Assembly: GCF_004364245.1 (NCBI RefSeq)
Contig: NZ_SOAV01000014.1
Location: 124,001 to 188,000, forward strand
DNA: 64,000 nt
From: Streptomyces sp. BK208
GTDB lineage: Bacteria > Actinomycetota > Actinomycetes > Streptomycetales > Streptomycetaceae
Reading direction: 5' to 3'
Shown in pieces: positions 34,981 through 43,531 of the stretch (within the stretch, counting starts at the first letter, position 1; each line of letters begins with the position of its first letter). The notes under the pieces were generated by a model. That model was not told the origin of the DNA, made no database searches, and saw only the letters and a program-made list of their open reading frames with translations. A program made the translations under genes and the position numbers.

Positions 34981-35044
34981 ACTCCGGGACTCCGGGACTC
35001 CGGGACTCCGGGACTCCGGGACTCCGGGACTCCGGGACTCCGGG
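34981..35044. repeat. Exact 8-bp tandem repeat, eight copies
   Basis: ACTCCGGG is repeated eight times without error in the 675-bp gene-free gap 34908-35582. A unit not divisible by three argues against coding. Such perfect short repeats slip during replication and would differ in number between strains. Confidence 0.95.
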
Positions 35045-35226
35045 ACGAGTATCGATCGCCGGGGTGCGAGAGGCGAGGAGCGGGACGCGAGGCCGGCGGC
35101 CGACAGCGGCGCCGTGCGCTCGGCCCCGCCCGGCCGAGGCACCCCTGGGCCGGCCGCGAACCGCGCACGGCGTGGCCCGACCGGAACGGCACGTACCGAA
35201 GGACGCCATGCACGAACAGGCGGCCG

Positions 35227-35318
35227 GCGCGGAGTGACGGCACGCGCGGAGTGACGGCACGGCCGGAGTGACGGCCCCAGGCGGACGGTGACGGCGCGGG
35301 CGGACGGTGACGGCCTAG
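35227..35318. repeat. Degenerate direct repeats (GGAGTGACGGC type)
   Basis: Five imperfect units of 15-18 bases contain GCGGAGTGACGGCAC or GCGGACGGTGACGGC. They lie in the same gap, between the octamer tract and the promoter at 35502. An inverted repeat near 35371-35402 (GTCCGTCAC with GTGACGGAC) follows. Function unknown. Confidence 0.7.
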
Positions 35319-35501
35319 GACGGGCGAGGCATAGGACGGCGAAACAGGGCGGCGAAGGCCACACCCGACACGTCCGTCACGGCATTGGACCGTGGTGACG
35401 GACGGGCGAAGCCAGGCCCAAACGGGGCGAAAGCCGCGGCGAAACGGAGTCCTGTCCTGATTCACCACCCCTGGGTCATCACACAGCGCGATCCGCATTC
35501 C

Positions 35502-35507
35502 TATGAT
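35502..35507 (+). promoter_or_regulatory. -10 element of the phosphoesterase gene
   Basis: TATGAT lies 76 bases before ATG 35583, giving a leader of about 70 bases. A matching -35 is not evident. Confidence 0.5.
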
Positions 35508-35582
35508 GGGCCCACACACCGCGGGCCGCTGCGACCAGGCAGTCCGAAGCGGTGCAGATGCGGCGCGATGGTGGAGGGGTCG

Positions 35583-36674
35583 ATGACTCAGGGGGCCGGT
35601 CAGGGACCCGAGGTGGAGCGGACGGCGACGGTGCGCGACTTCCGGGTGCCCGCGTACGTCCACGAGACCGCTCCGTACGCTGCCCCCGGCATGCACACGG
35701 GCGAGTCCGCCCCACCCTCCGAGGAGCGGCTCGAAGCTGCCGTGCCCGAGGGTTACACGCCCACGCAGCGCGATCTGCCCGTCATCCGCCGGGGCGACAC
35801 GGTCCAGGTCGCGGTCGATCCCGAGCCGATCACGGTGCAGCCGCCGGCCACCCGCCAGGGCCCCCTGTTCGTCGTCGGCGACGTGCACGGCTACCTCGAC
35901 GAGCTGTTGGCCGCCCTGCGGGAGAAGGGCCTCGTCGACGACGCCGGCCAGTGGTGCGCGGGCACCTCCCGGCTGTGGTTCCTCGGCGACTTCACCGACC
36001 GCGGCCCGGACGGCATCGGCGTCATCGACCTGGTGATGCGGCTGTCCGCGGAGGCCGCCGCGGCCGGCGGCTACTGCAAGGCCCTGATGGGCAACCACGA
36101 GCTGCTGCTGCTCGGCGCCAAGCGGTTCGGCGACACCCCCGTCAACTCCGGTGCGGGCACCGCCACCTTCCAGGCCGCCTGGCTGCTGAACGGCGGGCAG
36201 AAGACCGACATGGACCGCCTTCAGGATCACCACCTGCAGTGGATGGCCCGTCTCGACGCCATGGAAGAGGTCGACGACCACCTGCTGGTCCACTCGGACG
36301 CCACCACCTACCTCGACTACGGCCGCTCCATCGAAGAGGTGAACGACACCGTTCGCGAGACGCTCACGCGCAACGACGCGGAGGAGGTGTGGGACCTGTT
36401 CCGCAAGCTCACCAAGCGCTTCTCCTTCCGGGACGAGGGCGGCGCCGACGCCGTGCGCTCACTGCTGGATACGTACGGCGGCACCCGGATCGTTCACGGC
36501 CACAGCCCCATCCCCTACCTGCTGGGCGAAGTCGGCTCCGAGGACGGCGAGGACGACACCCGCACGGTGGTCGAGGGACCGCACGTCTACGCGGACGGCC
36601 TGGCCATCGCGATGGACGGCGGCGTCACCATGGCCGGAAAGCTGCTGGTCCAGCAACTTCCACTGGGCGCCTGA
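35583..36674 (+). CDS. Calcineurin-like metallophosphoesterase
   Basis: A 363-residue enzyme. An unstructured N-terminus (1-95) precedes the dimetal phosphatase core: VVGDVHGYLDE, FLGDFTDRGPDG, MGNHELLLL, a later VHSDATTYLDYG and GTRIVHGHSPI. The motifs are those of PPP-type Ser/Thr or dinucleotide polyphosphate phosphatases. The substrate is unknown. GGAGGGG before ATG 35583 fixes the start. In streptomycetes phosphoesterases of this type sit near Ter proteins; a TerD-vWA gene lies 1.1 kb away. Confidence 0.9.
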   Translation: MTQGAGQGPEVERTATVRDFRVPAYVHETAPYAAPGMHTGESAPPSEERLEAAVPEGYTPTQRDLPVIRRGDTVQVAVDPEPITVQPPATRQGPLFVVGDVHGYLDELLAALREKGLVDDAGQWCAGTSRLWFLGDFTDRGPDGIGVIDLVMRLSAEAAAAGGYCKALMGNHELLLLGAKRFGDTPVNSGAGTATFQAAWLLNGGQKTDMDRLQDHHLQWMARLDAMEEVDDHLLVHSDATTYLDYGRSIEEVNDTVRETLTRNDAEEVWDLFRKLTKRFSFRDEGGADAVRSLLDTYGGTRIVHGHSPIPYLLGEVGSEDGEDDTRTVVEGPHVYADGLAIAMDGGVTMAGKLLVQQLPLGA

Positions 36675-36743
36675 CCGTTCGTCCGACGGGCTCTTGGGCT
36701 GCGCCGTCCGTACAGAGCGGCACCCAATTTCCGGAAACCCCCT

Positions 36744-36772
36744 GTCACCCTCCACCGTCACCGCTCTACCAT
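36744..36772 (+). promoter_or_regulatory. Promoter of the membrane-protein gene at 36857
   Basis: TACCAT (36767-36772) is a -10, with a TGTCAC about 18 bases upstream as -35. A GGCTCG...CGAGCC hairpin lies in the leader. Confidence 0.45.
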
Positions 36773-36856
36773 CGGCTTATCCGTAGCAGGCTCCCCTCCG
36801 TTTCTGCCCGACGGCTCGTTGGCATGCGAGCCCCAAGCCCTACGGAGCATCGGGGG

Positions 36857-37726
36857 ATGCACATGAACAGCGTTCCGCAGCATCTGTCGAACGAGGACCG
36901 CCAAGAGTACGTGCGGGTCCTCGACGAGGCGCTGCGCTCCGCACCACACCGCCCGGAGCTGGCCGCCGTCGGTCAGCGGCTCAACTCCGAACAACTGCGC
37001 ACCATGGCCCTCAACGCCACTGCCCTCATCACGGCGGCGGCCACGACCGAGTACCAGCACTACGTGAAGGTCCGCGAGGAGCTGCGCCGCCCGGCGCCCG
37101 CGGACGCTGCGTCCGCCCCGCACGAACCCGGCTCCGAGGAGCAGGACTCGGGAGCGGTGGGACTCGCCGCCACCGTGGGCGAGATGGCCGAGGCGACCGG
37201 TGCGGGGGCCGTCGCCGTCGTCGCCGTCCTGGCACCGGTCCTGGCCGGCACCGCCGCGGCGATCTTCCTGCTGGTCGGATACATCCTGAGGGTGCTCGAC
37301 CCGGAGCAGGCCTTCGCCCGGACCATGCTCACCACGGGATGGGTGTTCGGCGCCGTCACCGCGGTGGCGATCCTGGTCGCCGCGGTGGGGCTCCTGCTCA
37401 CCGCGCTGCGCAACCGCCCCTCCGCCGAGTCCGGTTTCTACACCGCGCGCGACGAGGAGGTGGCCCGGGCCAGGGCCGCCTGGCACGAGGCTCTGCTGGA
37501 GCGCGGCATCCTGCCGTTCCTGCAGGAGGCACTCGCCGACCCGGGAGCGGCGGCCCTGGATCGAGCCGGTCCGGCCGCTCCGCGCAGCCGCATGCCGCAC
37601 CTCGGCTACGGCCGACCCGGGTTCACCAGCCCCGACGGCGGCCCCGACGCGGGTCCGCGTCCGAGCTACTCGAGTCCGGACTACAGCAGTCCGGACTTCG
37701 GCGGCCCGGACCACCGGCCCGAGTAG
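36857..37726 (+). CDS. Membrane protein with Ser/Pro/Asp tail, function unknown
   Basis: About 289 residues. The soluble N-terminus is helical (LSNEDRQEYVRVLDEALRSA). Two membrane helices follow (AVAVVAVLAPVLAGTAAAIF with LLVGYI, and AVTAVAILVAAVGLLLTAL), then an Arg/Ala-rich cytoplasmic helix and a tail with YSSPDYSSPDF repeats. Two in-frame ATGs, 36857 and 36863, both fit; GGGGG favours the second. No family is recognised. It ends 24 bases from the convergent TerD-vWA gene. Confidence 0.75.
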   Translation: MHMNSVPQHLSNEDRQEYVRVLDEALRSAPHRPELAAVGQRLNSEQLRTMALNATALITAAATTEYQHYVKVREELRRPAPADAASAPHEPGSEEQDSGAVGLAATVGEMAEATGAGAVAVVAVLAPVLAGTAAAIFLLVGYILRVLDPEQAFARTMLTTGWVFGAVTAVAILVAAVGLLLTALRNRPSAESGFYTARDEEVARARAAWHEALLERGILPFLQEALADPGAAALDRAGPAAPRSRMPHLGYGRPGFTSPDGGPDAGPRPSYSSPDYSSPDFGGPDHRPE

Positions 37727-37750
37727 CCACCGGCACGGGCGGGCAGCGGT

Positions 37751-39244
37751 TCAGAGGATGCCCGCCCGGCCGGCGGCAGTGATCCAGGACGGGAACTCGG
37801 ACAGCAGCCGGTCGTACAGCTCCGGGTCCGGTACGGTGCCGATGTCGTCGACGGCGAAGAAGCCCGCGTTGTCGACGCGACGGCCCGGCAGGGTGTCGAA
37901 CCGCTCCAGCACCCCGTAGTTGGAGCGCCCGAGCCCCACGAACTGCCAGAAGACGGGTTCCTCCACGGCCTCCCGCAGCTCCCGCTCGATCTCGGCGTCG
38001 CGGTAGACACCGCCGTCGGAGAAGAACAGCACCAGCGTCGGGACCGGCGCCGGATGCTCCCGGACGAAGGCGCGGACCTCGGCGATCACCTTCTGCTCCT
38101 CGTTCTGGATGCCGACCGCCCGCATGTCCACCTGCTCGGGGTGCAGCCCCTTCTTCCTGCCCCGGCGGAACAGGCTGATCTCCCCCACCCGCACGTGCAG
38201 CCGCAGCCACTCGGGCAGCTCGCCCAGGCGCAGGTCGGGCAGCCGGGCCGGGTTCGAGGCGAAGGTCCACGCCTGCATCTCCCCGTCGTCGTCCAACTGC
38301 GCGGCGACGGCGGCCATCCGCTCCACCACGTCCGCGACGACGCCCTTGGAGTAGAGGAACGACATGGAGCCGGAGGCGTCCAGGACGAGGACGACCCGCG
38401 CGGTGGCACCGGCCGCCCCGTGCTTGCTCAGGCTGACCGCGACCTGCTCCTTGCGCAGGGACAGCCGCTTGCGCATGTCCACGGGAAGCCGGTCCTCGCC
38501 CTTGGTGAAACGAGGGCCGGCGGAAGCCGGCGCCGCGGCCTGCGGCACGAGCGGCGGTACGGCCGGCGGTACGGGCGGCCGCGACGGAACGGGGGGTGGT
38601 ACGGGCGTGGCGGGTGGCGTCGACGGCAGGGGAGCCGGCGGGACCGAGGCCGGAGCCGGGGTCGGGGCGGCGGCCGGGGCGGAGCCCGCCGCCGGGGGAG
38701 CGTCGTCCACGGTGATGCCGAAGTCGGTGGCCAGCCCCGCGAGCCCGGCGGCGTACCCCTGCCCGACCGCGCGGAACTTCCACGCCCCCTGGCGCCGGTA
38801 CAGCTCCCCGGCGACCAGTGCGATCTCCGGCCCGGCGGTGATGTCGAACCGGGCCAGCTCGGTGCCCGTCCCTGCGTCCAGCAGCCGCAGCGACAGCCCG
38901 GGGACCCGGCCGAACGTCCCGCCGTCCGCCGAGGCGCACAGGACGATGCGCTCGACGGCCATCTCCACCGCGCGCAGGTTCACCTCCACGGCGTCGCCCG
39001 TGGTCCCCGCAACCGCGCCGGGGACGCCGTGCCTGCCCAGGTGCCGCACGGAGCCGGACGTGTGACGGGGCTGGTTGTAGAAGACGAAGTCCCCGTCGTC
39101 CCGCACCCGTCCGGCCGAGGTGAGCAGCAATGCGGAGGCGTCGACCTCGGGTACGCCCGCCCCGGCGGACCACACCAGTTCGACGCGCACCGCGGGGGAG
39201 TCGACGGCGACGTTGGCACCCTTGCTCAGTGAGGTGGCTGTCAT
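37751..39244 (-). CDS. TerD-vWA fusion protein
   Basis: A 497-residue cytosolic protein. Residues 1-190 form a TerD domain (SLSKGANVAVDSPAVRVELVW, ending FRAVGQGYAAGLAGL) known for Ca2+-binding in tellurite/stress proteins. A Pro/Ala-rich linker (190-255) leads to a von Willebrand A domain (~265-495) with the MIDAS motif DASGSMSFLYS. TerF-like TerD-vWA proteins take part in Ter stress-response systems; the molecular role is not settled. It stands alone here, without terZABCDE, next to a metallophosphoesterase and a membrane protein. Confidence 0.9.
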   Translation of the reverse strand: MTATSLSKGANVAVDSPAVRVELVWSAGAGVPEVDASALLLTSAGRVRDDGDFVFYNQPRHTSGSVRHLGRHGVPGAVAGTTGDAVEVNLRAVEMAVERIVLCASADGGTFGRVPGLSLRLLDAGTGTELARFDITAGPEIALVAGELYRRQGAWKFRAVGQGYAAGLAGLATDFGITVDDAPPAAGSAPAAAPTPAPASVPPAPLPSTPPATPVPPPVPSRPPVPPAVPPLVPQAAAPASAGPRFTKGEDRLPVDMRKRLSLRKEQVAVSLSKHGAAGATARVVLVLDASGSMSFLYSKGVVADVVERMAAVAAQLDDDGEMQAWTFASNPARLPDLRLGELPEWLRLHVRVGEISLFRRGRKKGLHPEQVDMRAVGIQNEEQKVIAEVRAFVREHPAPVPTLVLFFSDGGVYRDAEIERELREAVEEPVFWQFVGLGRSNYGVLERFDTLPGRRVDNAGFFAVDDIGTVPDPELYDRLLSEFPSWITAAGRAGIL

Positions 39245-39322
39245 GCGTCCAGTCTGCCGAGCGGGACCCCTCGACGGGGAGAGGGCCGGCCCTGCCGTCT
39301 GCCCCCTCCCCGCGCCCGTGGG

Positions 39323-41149
39323 TCAGTCCGCGATCGGCAGGTACACGCGGTTGCCCGCCGCCGCGAACTCCTTCGACTTCTGTTCCATGCCCTCCTCGAT
39401 CTCGCCCCGGCTGCTCCCGTGCTCCCGGCGAATGTCCTGCGAGATCTTCATCGAACAGAACTTGGGCCCGCACATCGAGCAGAAATGGGCCGTCTTCGCG
39501 GGCTCGGCCGGCAGCGTCTCGTCGTGGAACTCCCGTGCCGTGTCCGGGTCGAGGGCCAGGTTGAACTGGTCCTCCCACCGGAACTCGAACCGGGCGTCGG
39601 ACAGCGCGTCGTCCCACTCCTGTGCACCTGGGTGACCCTTGGCGAGGTCGGCGGCATGGGCGGCGATCTTGTAGGTGATGACGCCGGTCTTGACGTCGTC
39701 ACGGTTGGGCAGGCCCAGGTGTTCCTTGGGCGTGACGTAGCAGAGCATGGCCGTGCCCCACCAGGCGATCATCGCGGCACCGATGCCGGAGGTGATGTGG
39801 TCGTACGCCGGCGCGACGTCCGTCGTCAGCGGGCCGAGCGTATAGAACGGAGCTTCATCGCAGATCTCCTGCTGAAGGTCGATGTTCTCCTTGATCTTGT
39901 GCATCGGGACATGTCCCGGGCCCTCGATCATGGTCTGTACGTTGCAACGCTTGGCGATCCGGTTGAGTTCCCCGAGGGTGCGCAACTCGGCGAACTGCGC
40001 TTCGTCGTTGGCGTCGGCGATCGACCCCGGACGCAGGCCGTCGCCGAGGGAGTACGTGACGTCGTACGCGGCGAGGATCTCGCAGAGTTCCTCGAAGTTC
40101 TCGTACAGGAAGGACTCCTTGTGGTGCGCCAGGCACCACGCCGCCATGATCGACCCGCCGCGCGAGACGATGCCGGTCTTGCGGTTCGCGGTCAGGGGTA
40201 CGTACGGCAGGCGCACGCCCGCGTGGACCGTCATGTAGTCCACGCCCTGCTCGGCCTGTTCGATCACGGTGTCCTTGTAGATCTCCCAGGTCAGCTCCTC
40301 GGCCCGGCCGTCGACCTTCTCCAGGGCCTGGTAGAGCGGCACGGTCCCGATCGGGACGGGGGAGTTGCGCAGGACCCACTCGCGGGTGGTGTGGATGTTG
40401 CGGCCGGTGGAGAGGTCCATGACCGTGTCGGCTCCCCACCGGGTCGCCCAGGTCATCTTGTCGACCTCCTCTTCGATGGAGGAGGTCACCGCCGAGTTGC
40501 CGATGTTGGCGTTCACCTTCACCAGGAACCGCTTGCCGATGATCATCGGCTCGATCTCGGGGTGGTTGACGTTGGCGGGCAGTACGGCACGTCCCGCGGC
40601 GATCTCCTCGCGCACCACTTCGGGCGACACGTTCTCCCGGACGGCCACGTACTCCATCTCCGGGGTGATCTCGCCCCGTCGTGCGTACGCGAGCTGCGTC
40701 ACGGCGCTGCCGTCCCGGCCCCGACGCGGCTGACGCGGGCGGCCGGGGAAGACGGCGTCGAGGTTGCGCAGGCCGCCGCGGGGCGACGTGTGCTTGATCC
40801 CGTCGTCCTCGGGACGTACGGGACGGCCCGCGTACTCCTCGGTGTCGCCGCGGGCGATGATCCAGTTCTCCCGCAGCGGCGCCAGTCCCCTGCGGACATC
40901 GGTGTCGACGAGTGGGTCGGTGTACGGGCCCGAGGTGTCGTACAACGTGACCGACTGTCCGTTGGTGAGGTGCACCTGACGGACCGGCACCCGCAGGTCG
41001 GGGCGCGAGCCCTCGACGTACGCCTTGTGCCAGCCGATGGACTTCCCGGCCTCCGTGGTCTCCACGGCGTCCTTCTGGACGGAATTCTGCGTGGAGTTCT
41101 GCGTGGAGCTCTGTGCGGAGGCAGGCGTGCGTGCGTCCTTGATGGTCAT
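39323..41149 (-). CDS. thiC: Phosphomethylpyrimidine synthase
   Basis: A 608-residue radical-SAM enzyme converting aminoimidazole ribotide to hydroxymethylpyrimidine phosphate for thiamine. The noncanonical [4Fe-4S] cysteines are in the C-terminal CSMCGPKFCSM. Core motifs: YMTVHAGVRLPY, SRGGSIMAAWCLAHHKES, EGPGHVPMHKIKENI. Length is normal for actinobacteria. A TPP riboswitch occupies its leader. It does not belong to an operon here. Confidence 0.97.
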   Translation of the reverse strand: MTIKDARTPASAQSSTQNSTQNSVQKDAVETTEAGKSIGWHKAYVEGSRPDLRVPVRQVHLTNGQSVTLYDTSGPYTDPLVDTDVRRGLAPLRENWIIARGDTEEYAGRPVRPEDDGIKHTSPRGGLRNLDAVFPGRPRQPRRGRDGSAVTQLAYARRGEITPEMEYVAVRENVSPEVVREEIAAGRAVLPANVNHPEIEPMIIGKRFLVKVNANIGNSAVTSSIEEEVDKMTWATRWGADTVMDLSTGRNIHTTREWVLRNSPVPIGTVPLYQALEKVDGRAEELTWEIYKDTVIEQAEQGVDYMTVHAGVRLPYVPLTANRKTGIVSRGGSIMAAWCLAHHKESFLYENFEELCEILAAYDVTYSLGDGLRPGSIADANDEAQFAELRTLGELNRIAKRCNVQTMIEGPGHVPMHKIKENIDLQQEICDEAPFYTLGPLTTDVAPAYDHITSGIGAAMIAWWGTAMLCYVTPKEHLGLPNRDDVKTGVITYKIAAHAADLAKGHPGAQEWDDALSDARFEFRWEDQFNLALDPDTAREFHDETLPAEPAKTAHFCSMCGPKFCSMKISQDIRREHGSSRGEIEEGMEQKSKEFAAAGNRVYLPIAD

Positions 41150-41155
41150 GAGACC

Positions 41156-41325
41156 TACTCCCTACGCCGGCATTACCCGGTAACAGGTTCGGCGGTCGAC
41201 GCAGCGGCTTCCGTCTGTCGACGTTCCGTGGGACACGTCACCCGGCTTCGGTGACGTTTCCCGTGAAACATCGCTGGGACGGAGGTCAGCGCCCTCTCAG
41301 CCCGGTGCTCCGAGCTCCCGCGTGT
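41156..41325 (-). promoter_or_regulatory. TPP riboswitch (THI element) of thiC
   Basis: On the minus strand the conserved words GGAGCACCGGGCTGAGAGGG and CCGAACCTGTTACCGGGTAA then GCCGGCGTAGGGAG stand in the right order; binding pockets CTGAGA and GAACCTG are intact. An elongated central arm (~100 bases) separates them. The element ends directly before the start codon, so translation control is likely. Bases 41255-41270 within the arm resemble parS. Confidence 0.9.
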
Positions 41326-41402
41326 ACAAAGGTGCCCCCACGCTAGCGCCCATCCGGGCGCGGTGAACAGAGGGCCCCCCTCGTTCTTGCGATGATCGGG
41401 CG

Positions 41403-42944
41403 GTGACCACACCGCAGCGACCCCCCTTTCCGCCGCGCCGGCCCCGCCGCGGACCGAACGCCGCAGAGGGCGACGGCCAGGCAACCGGGCCCGTCCCCGT
41501 CGCCACCCACGCCGCGAACGACGGCAGACAGGTCGCCGGTCAGGGGCATGGGCCCGGGCAGGCACATGGGCACGAGGCTGAGGACAGCGACCACGGTTCT
41601 GGTGGCCACGGCGCGGGCGGTGGACACGGCGCCGGTGGTGGGCACGGGCACTCGCACGCGCACAGTCATGGACCCGCGGCGCCCGTCTCGCGGCACCTGC
41701 GCAAGGTCATCGCCGCGATCCTGATTCCCTTCGCCGCCGCCGTACTGGTCGGGCTCGCGGTGCTGTGGCCGGGCGGCGCGCCGGCCCACGAGCGCACGGG
41801 GGTCGGTTTCGACCGGCAGACGCAGCAGGCCACCGTCACCAAGGTGGTCGAACTGAGCTGCCAGTCCGCCAACGCTCCGGGCGGCACCCCGACCGGCGAC
41901 ACATCCACCGCCGAGGGTTCCTCGGCGGTGCAGCAGGCGAAGGGCGAGTGCAAGCGGGCGACCGTCCGTGTCGACACCGGCGACGACAAGGGCCGTACGT
42001 TCGAGGAGATCGTGCAGCCGGACCAGACACGGCAGTTGCACGAGGGCCAGGAGGTGGTGGTCGCCTACGAACCCTCCGCGCCCAAGGATCTGCAGTACTC
42101 GGTGACGGACGTCAACCGCCGTCTCCCCCTGGCACTGCTCGCCGGCATCTTCGCGCTCGCCGTCGTGGCCGTCGGACGGATGCGCGGCCTCATGGCGCTG
42201 GTCTCGCTGGCCATCAGCTTCCTCCTGCTGAACTTCTTCATCCTGCCCGCCGTCCTCCAGGGCTCGAACCCCTTGGTCGTGGCGGTGATCGGATCCAGCG
42301 CGATCATGCTGATCGCGCTCTACCTGTGCCACGGGCTGTCGGCCCGCACGTCGGTGGCGGTGCTGGGCACCCTGATCTCGCTGCTGCTCATCGGCATGCT
42401 CGGCTCCCTGTTCATCGGCTGGGCCGCGCTCACCGGCAACACGGACGACAACACCGGCCTCATCCACGGCCTGTACCCGTCGATCGACATGAGCGGCCTG
42501 CTGCTGGCCGGGGTCATCATCGGATCGCTCGGCGTCCTCGACGACGTGACGGTCACCCAGACGTCCGCGGTCTGGGAACTGCACGAAGCCAACCCGGCCA
42601 TGGGATGGCGCGGCCTGTACCGCGCGGGCATCCGCATCGGCCGCGACCACATCGCCTCGGTGGTGAACACGCTCGTCCTCGCCTACGCCGGCGCCGCGCT
42701 GCCCCTGCTGCTGCTGTTCTCGATCGCGCAGAGCGGGGTGGGGACCGTCGCCAACAGCGAGCTGGTCGCCGAGGAGATCGTGCGGACGCTGGTCGGCTCG
42801 ATCGGCCTGGTGGCGTCCGTGCCGGTCACCACGGCCCTCGCCGCCCTGGTCGTGGCGGCGGACCGGCCGGCCCGGGCGGCGGTGGCGGGAGCGGGCGGTA
42901 GTGCACCGGTGCGGGGCGGGCGGGGCCGTCGTCGTAAGCGCTGA
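41403..42944 (+). CDS. YibE/F-family membrane protein
   Basis: A 513-residue protein. The N-terminal ~95 residues are basic then His/Gly-rich (HGAGGGHGHSHAHSHG), followed by one membrane helix, an extracytoplasmic domain (~125-235; CQSANAPGG and CKRATVRVD may form a disulfide) and six or seven helices of the YibE/F family (FALAVVAVGRMRGLMALVS, LYPSIDMSGLLLAGVIIGSLG, DDVTVTQTSAVWEL). Its function is unknown. The His-rich segment suggests metal binding. GTG 41403 has GATGAT six bases upstream. Confidence 0.85.
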   Translation: MTTPQRPPFPPRRPRRGPNAAEGDGQATGPVPVATHAANDGRQVAGQGHGPGQAHGHEAEDSDHGSGGHGAGGGHGAGGGHGHSHAHSHGPAAPVSRHLRKVIAAILIPFAAAVLVGLAVLWPGGAPAHERTGVGFDRQTQQATVTKVVELSCQSANAPGGTPTGDTSTAEGSSAVQQAKGECKRATVRVDTGDDKGRTFEEIVQPDQTRQLHEGQEVVVAYEPSAPKDLQYSVTDVNRRLPLALLAGIFALAVVAVGRMRGLMALVSLAISFLLLNFFILPAVLQGSNPLVVAVIGSSAIMLIALYLCHGLSARTSVAVLGTLISLLLIGMLGSLFIGWAALTGNTDDNTGLIHGLYPSIDMSGLLLAGVIIGSLGVLDDVTVTQTSAVWELHEANPAMGWRGLYRAGIRIGRDHIASVVNTLVLAYAGAALPLLLLFSIAQSGVGTVANSELVAEEIVRTLVGSIGLVASVPVTTALAALVVAADRPARAAVAGAGGSAPVRGGRGRRRKR

Positions 42945-42992
42945 CCCGCCCGGTGAAGCGTTACGCCACCGCCGCGGGGTTGCGGTAACGGT

Positions 42993-43430
42993 TCAGCCCG
43001 CGCTCTGTTCCTCGGCCAGGATGCGGTCCAGGGCCTCGTCGAGGTGACTGTCGAAGTCGGCGAGCGCCCCTTCCTGTCCCAGCGGCACCAGCTTGTCGGT
43101 GCGGTCGAGGAAGGCCACGAGGGGCGCGGCCGAGGAACGGAACAGGGCCTGGTCGCTGCCGACCTGAAGCCGGATCAGCACCTCGGCCAGCGGTTCCGGA
43201 TCGACCGGCGCGATGCGCACGTCCCCGTCACCGCACGGTCGGCCCACCCCGTCGACCAGCAACTCCCGGCCGAAGGCCCAGGTCACCGGTGCGTCACCGG
43301 GCAGATGGAAGGTCAGGCGCACGGCATAGGGATCATGGCTCTCGTAGCGCAGCTCCACCGGAATGCGGAAAGAGAGCTCCTCGGACACGAGAAAGCTCAT
43401 CATGACCTCTGCCTGTACGGACTCGCCCAT
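42993..43430 (-). CDS. ssgA: SsgA sporulation and cell-division activator
   Basis: An SsgA-like protein typical of sporulating actinomycetes: EELSFRIPVELRYESHDPYAV, FHLPGDAPVTWAFGRELLVDG and PLGQEGALADFDSHLDEALD match what I recall of S. coelicolor SsgA. It promotes septum formation by directing SsgB and FtsZ placement and alters branching. ATG 43430 gives 145 residues; ATG 43403 would give the 136-residue form usually quoted for SsgA. The ribosome site for the first is a weak GGGGTAGG. ssgR lies directly upstream on the same strand (101-base gap). Confidence 0.95.
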   Translation of the reverse strand: MGESVQAEVMMSFLVSEELSFRIPVELRYESHDPYAVRLTFHLPGDAPVTWAFGRELLVDGVGRPCGDGDVRIAPVDPEPLAEVLIRLQVGSDQALFRSSAAPLVAFLDRTDKLVPLGQEGALADFDSHLDEALDRILAEEQSAG

Positions 43431-43531
43431 TCGCCTACCCCGTCATTCGCCGTCGACCTGTCCGGGAATCAAACCTCTAACACTGGTGGCATCTTGCTCA
43501 ACGTACACACCAGATCACAAGGAGTGAGTTT

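Noticed and set aside
34981..35044. Octamer repeats as a CRISPR array
   Set aside because: Units are contiguous 8-mers without spacers; no cas genes nearby.
37727..39322. Integrative element or attachment site as in S. coelicolor near this position
   Set aside because: Gaps between genes are under 80 bases and contain no tRNA, integrase or repeat.
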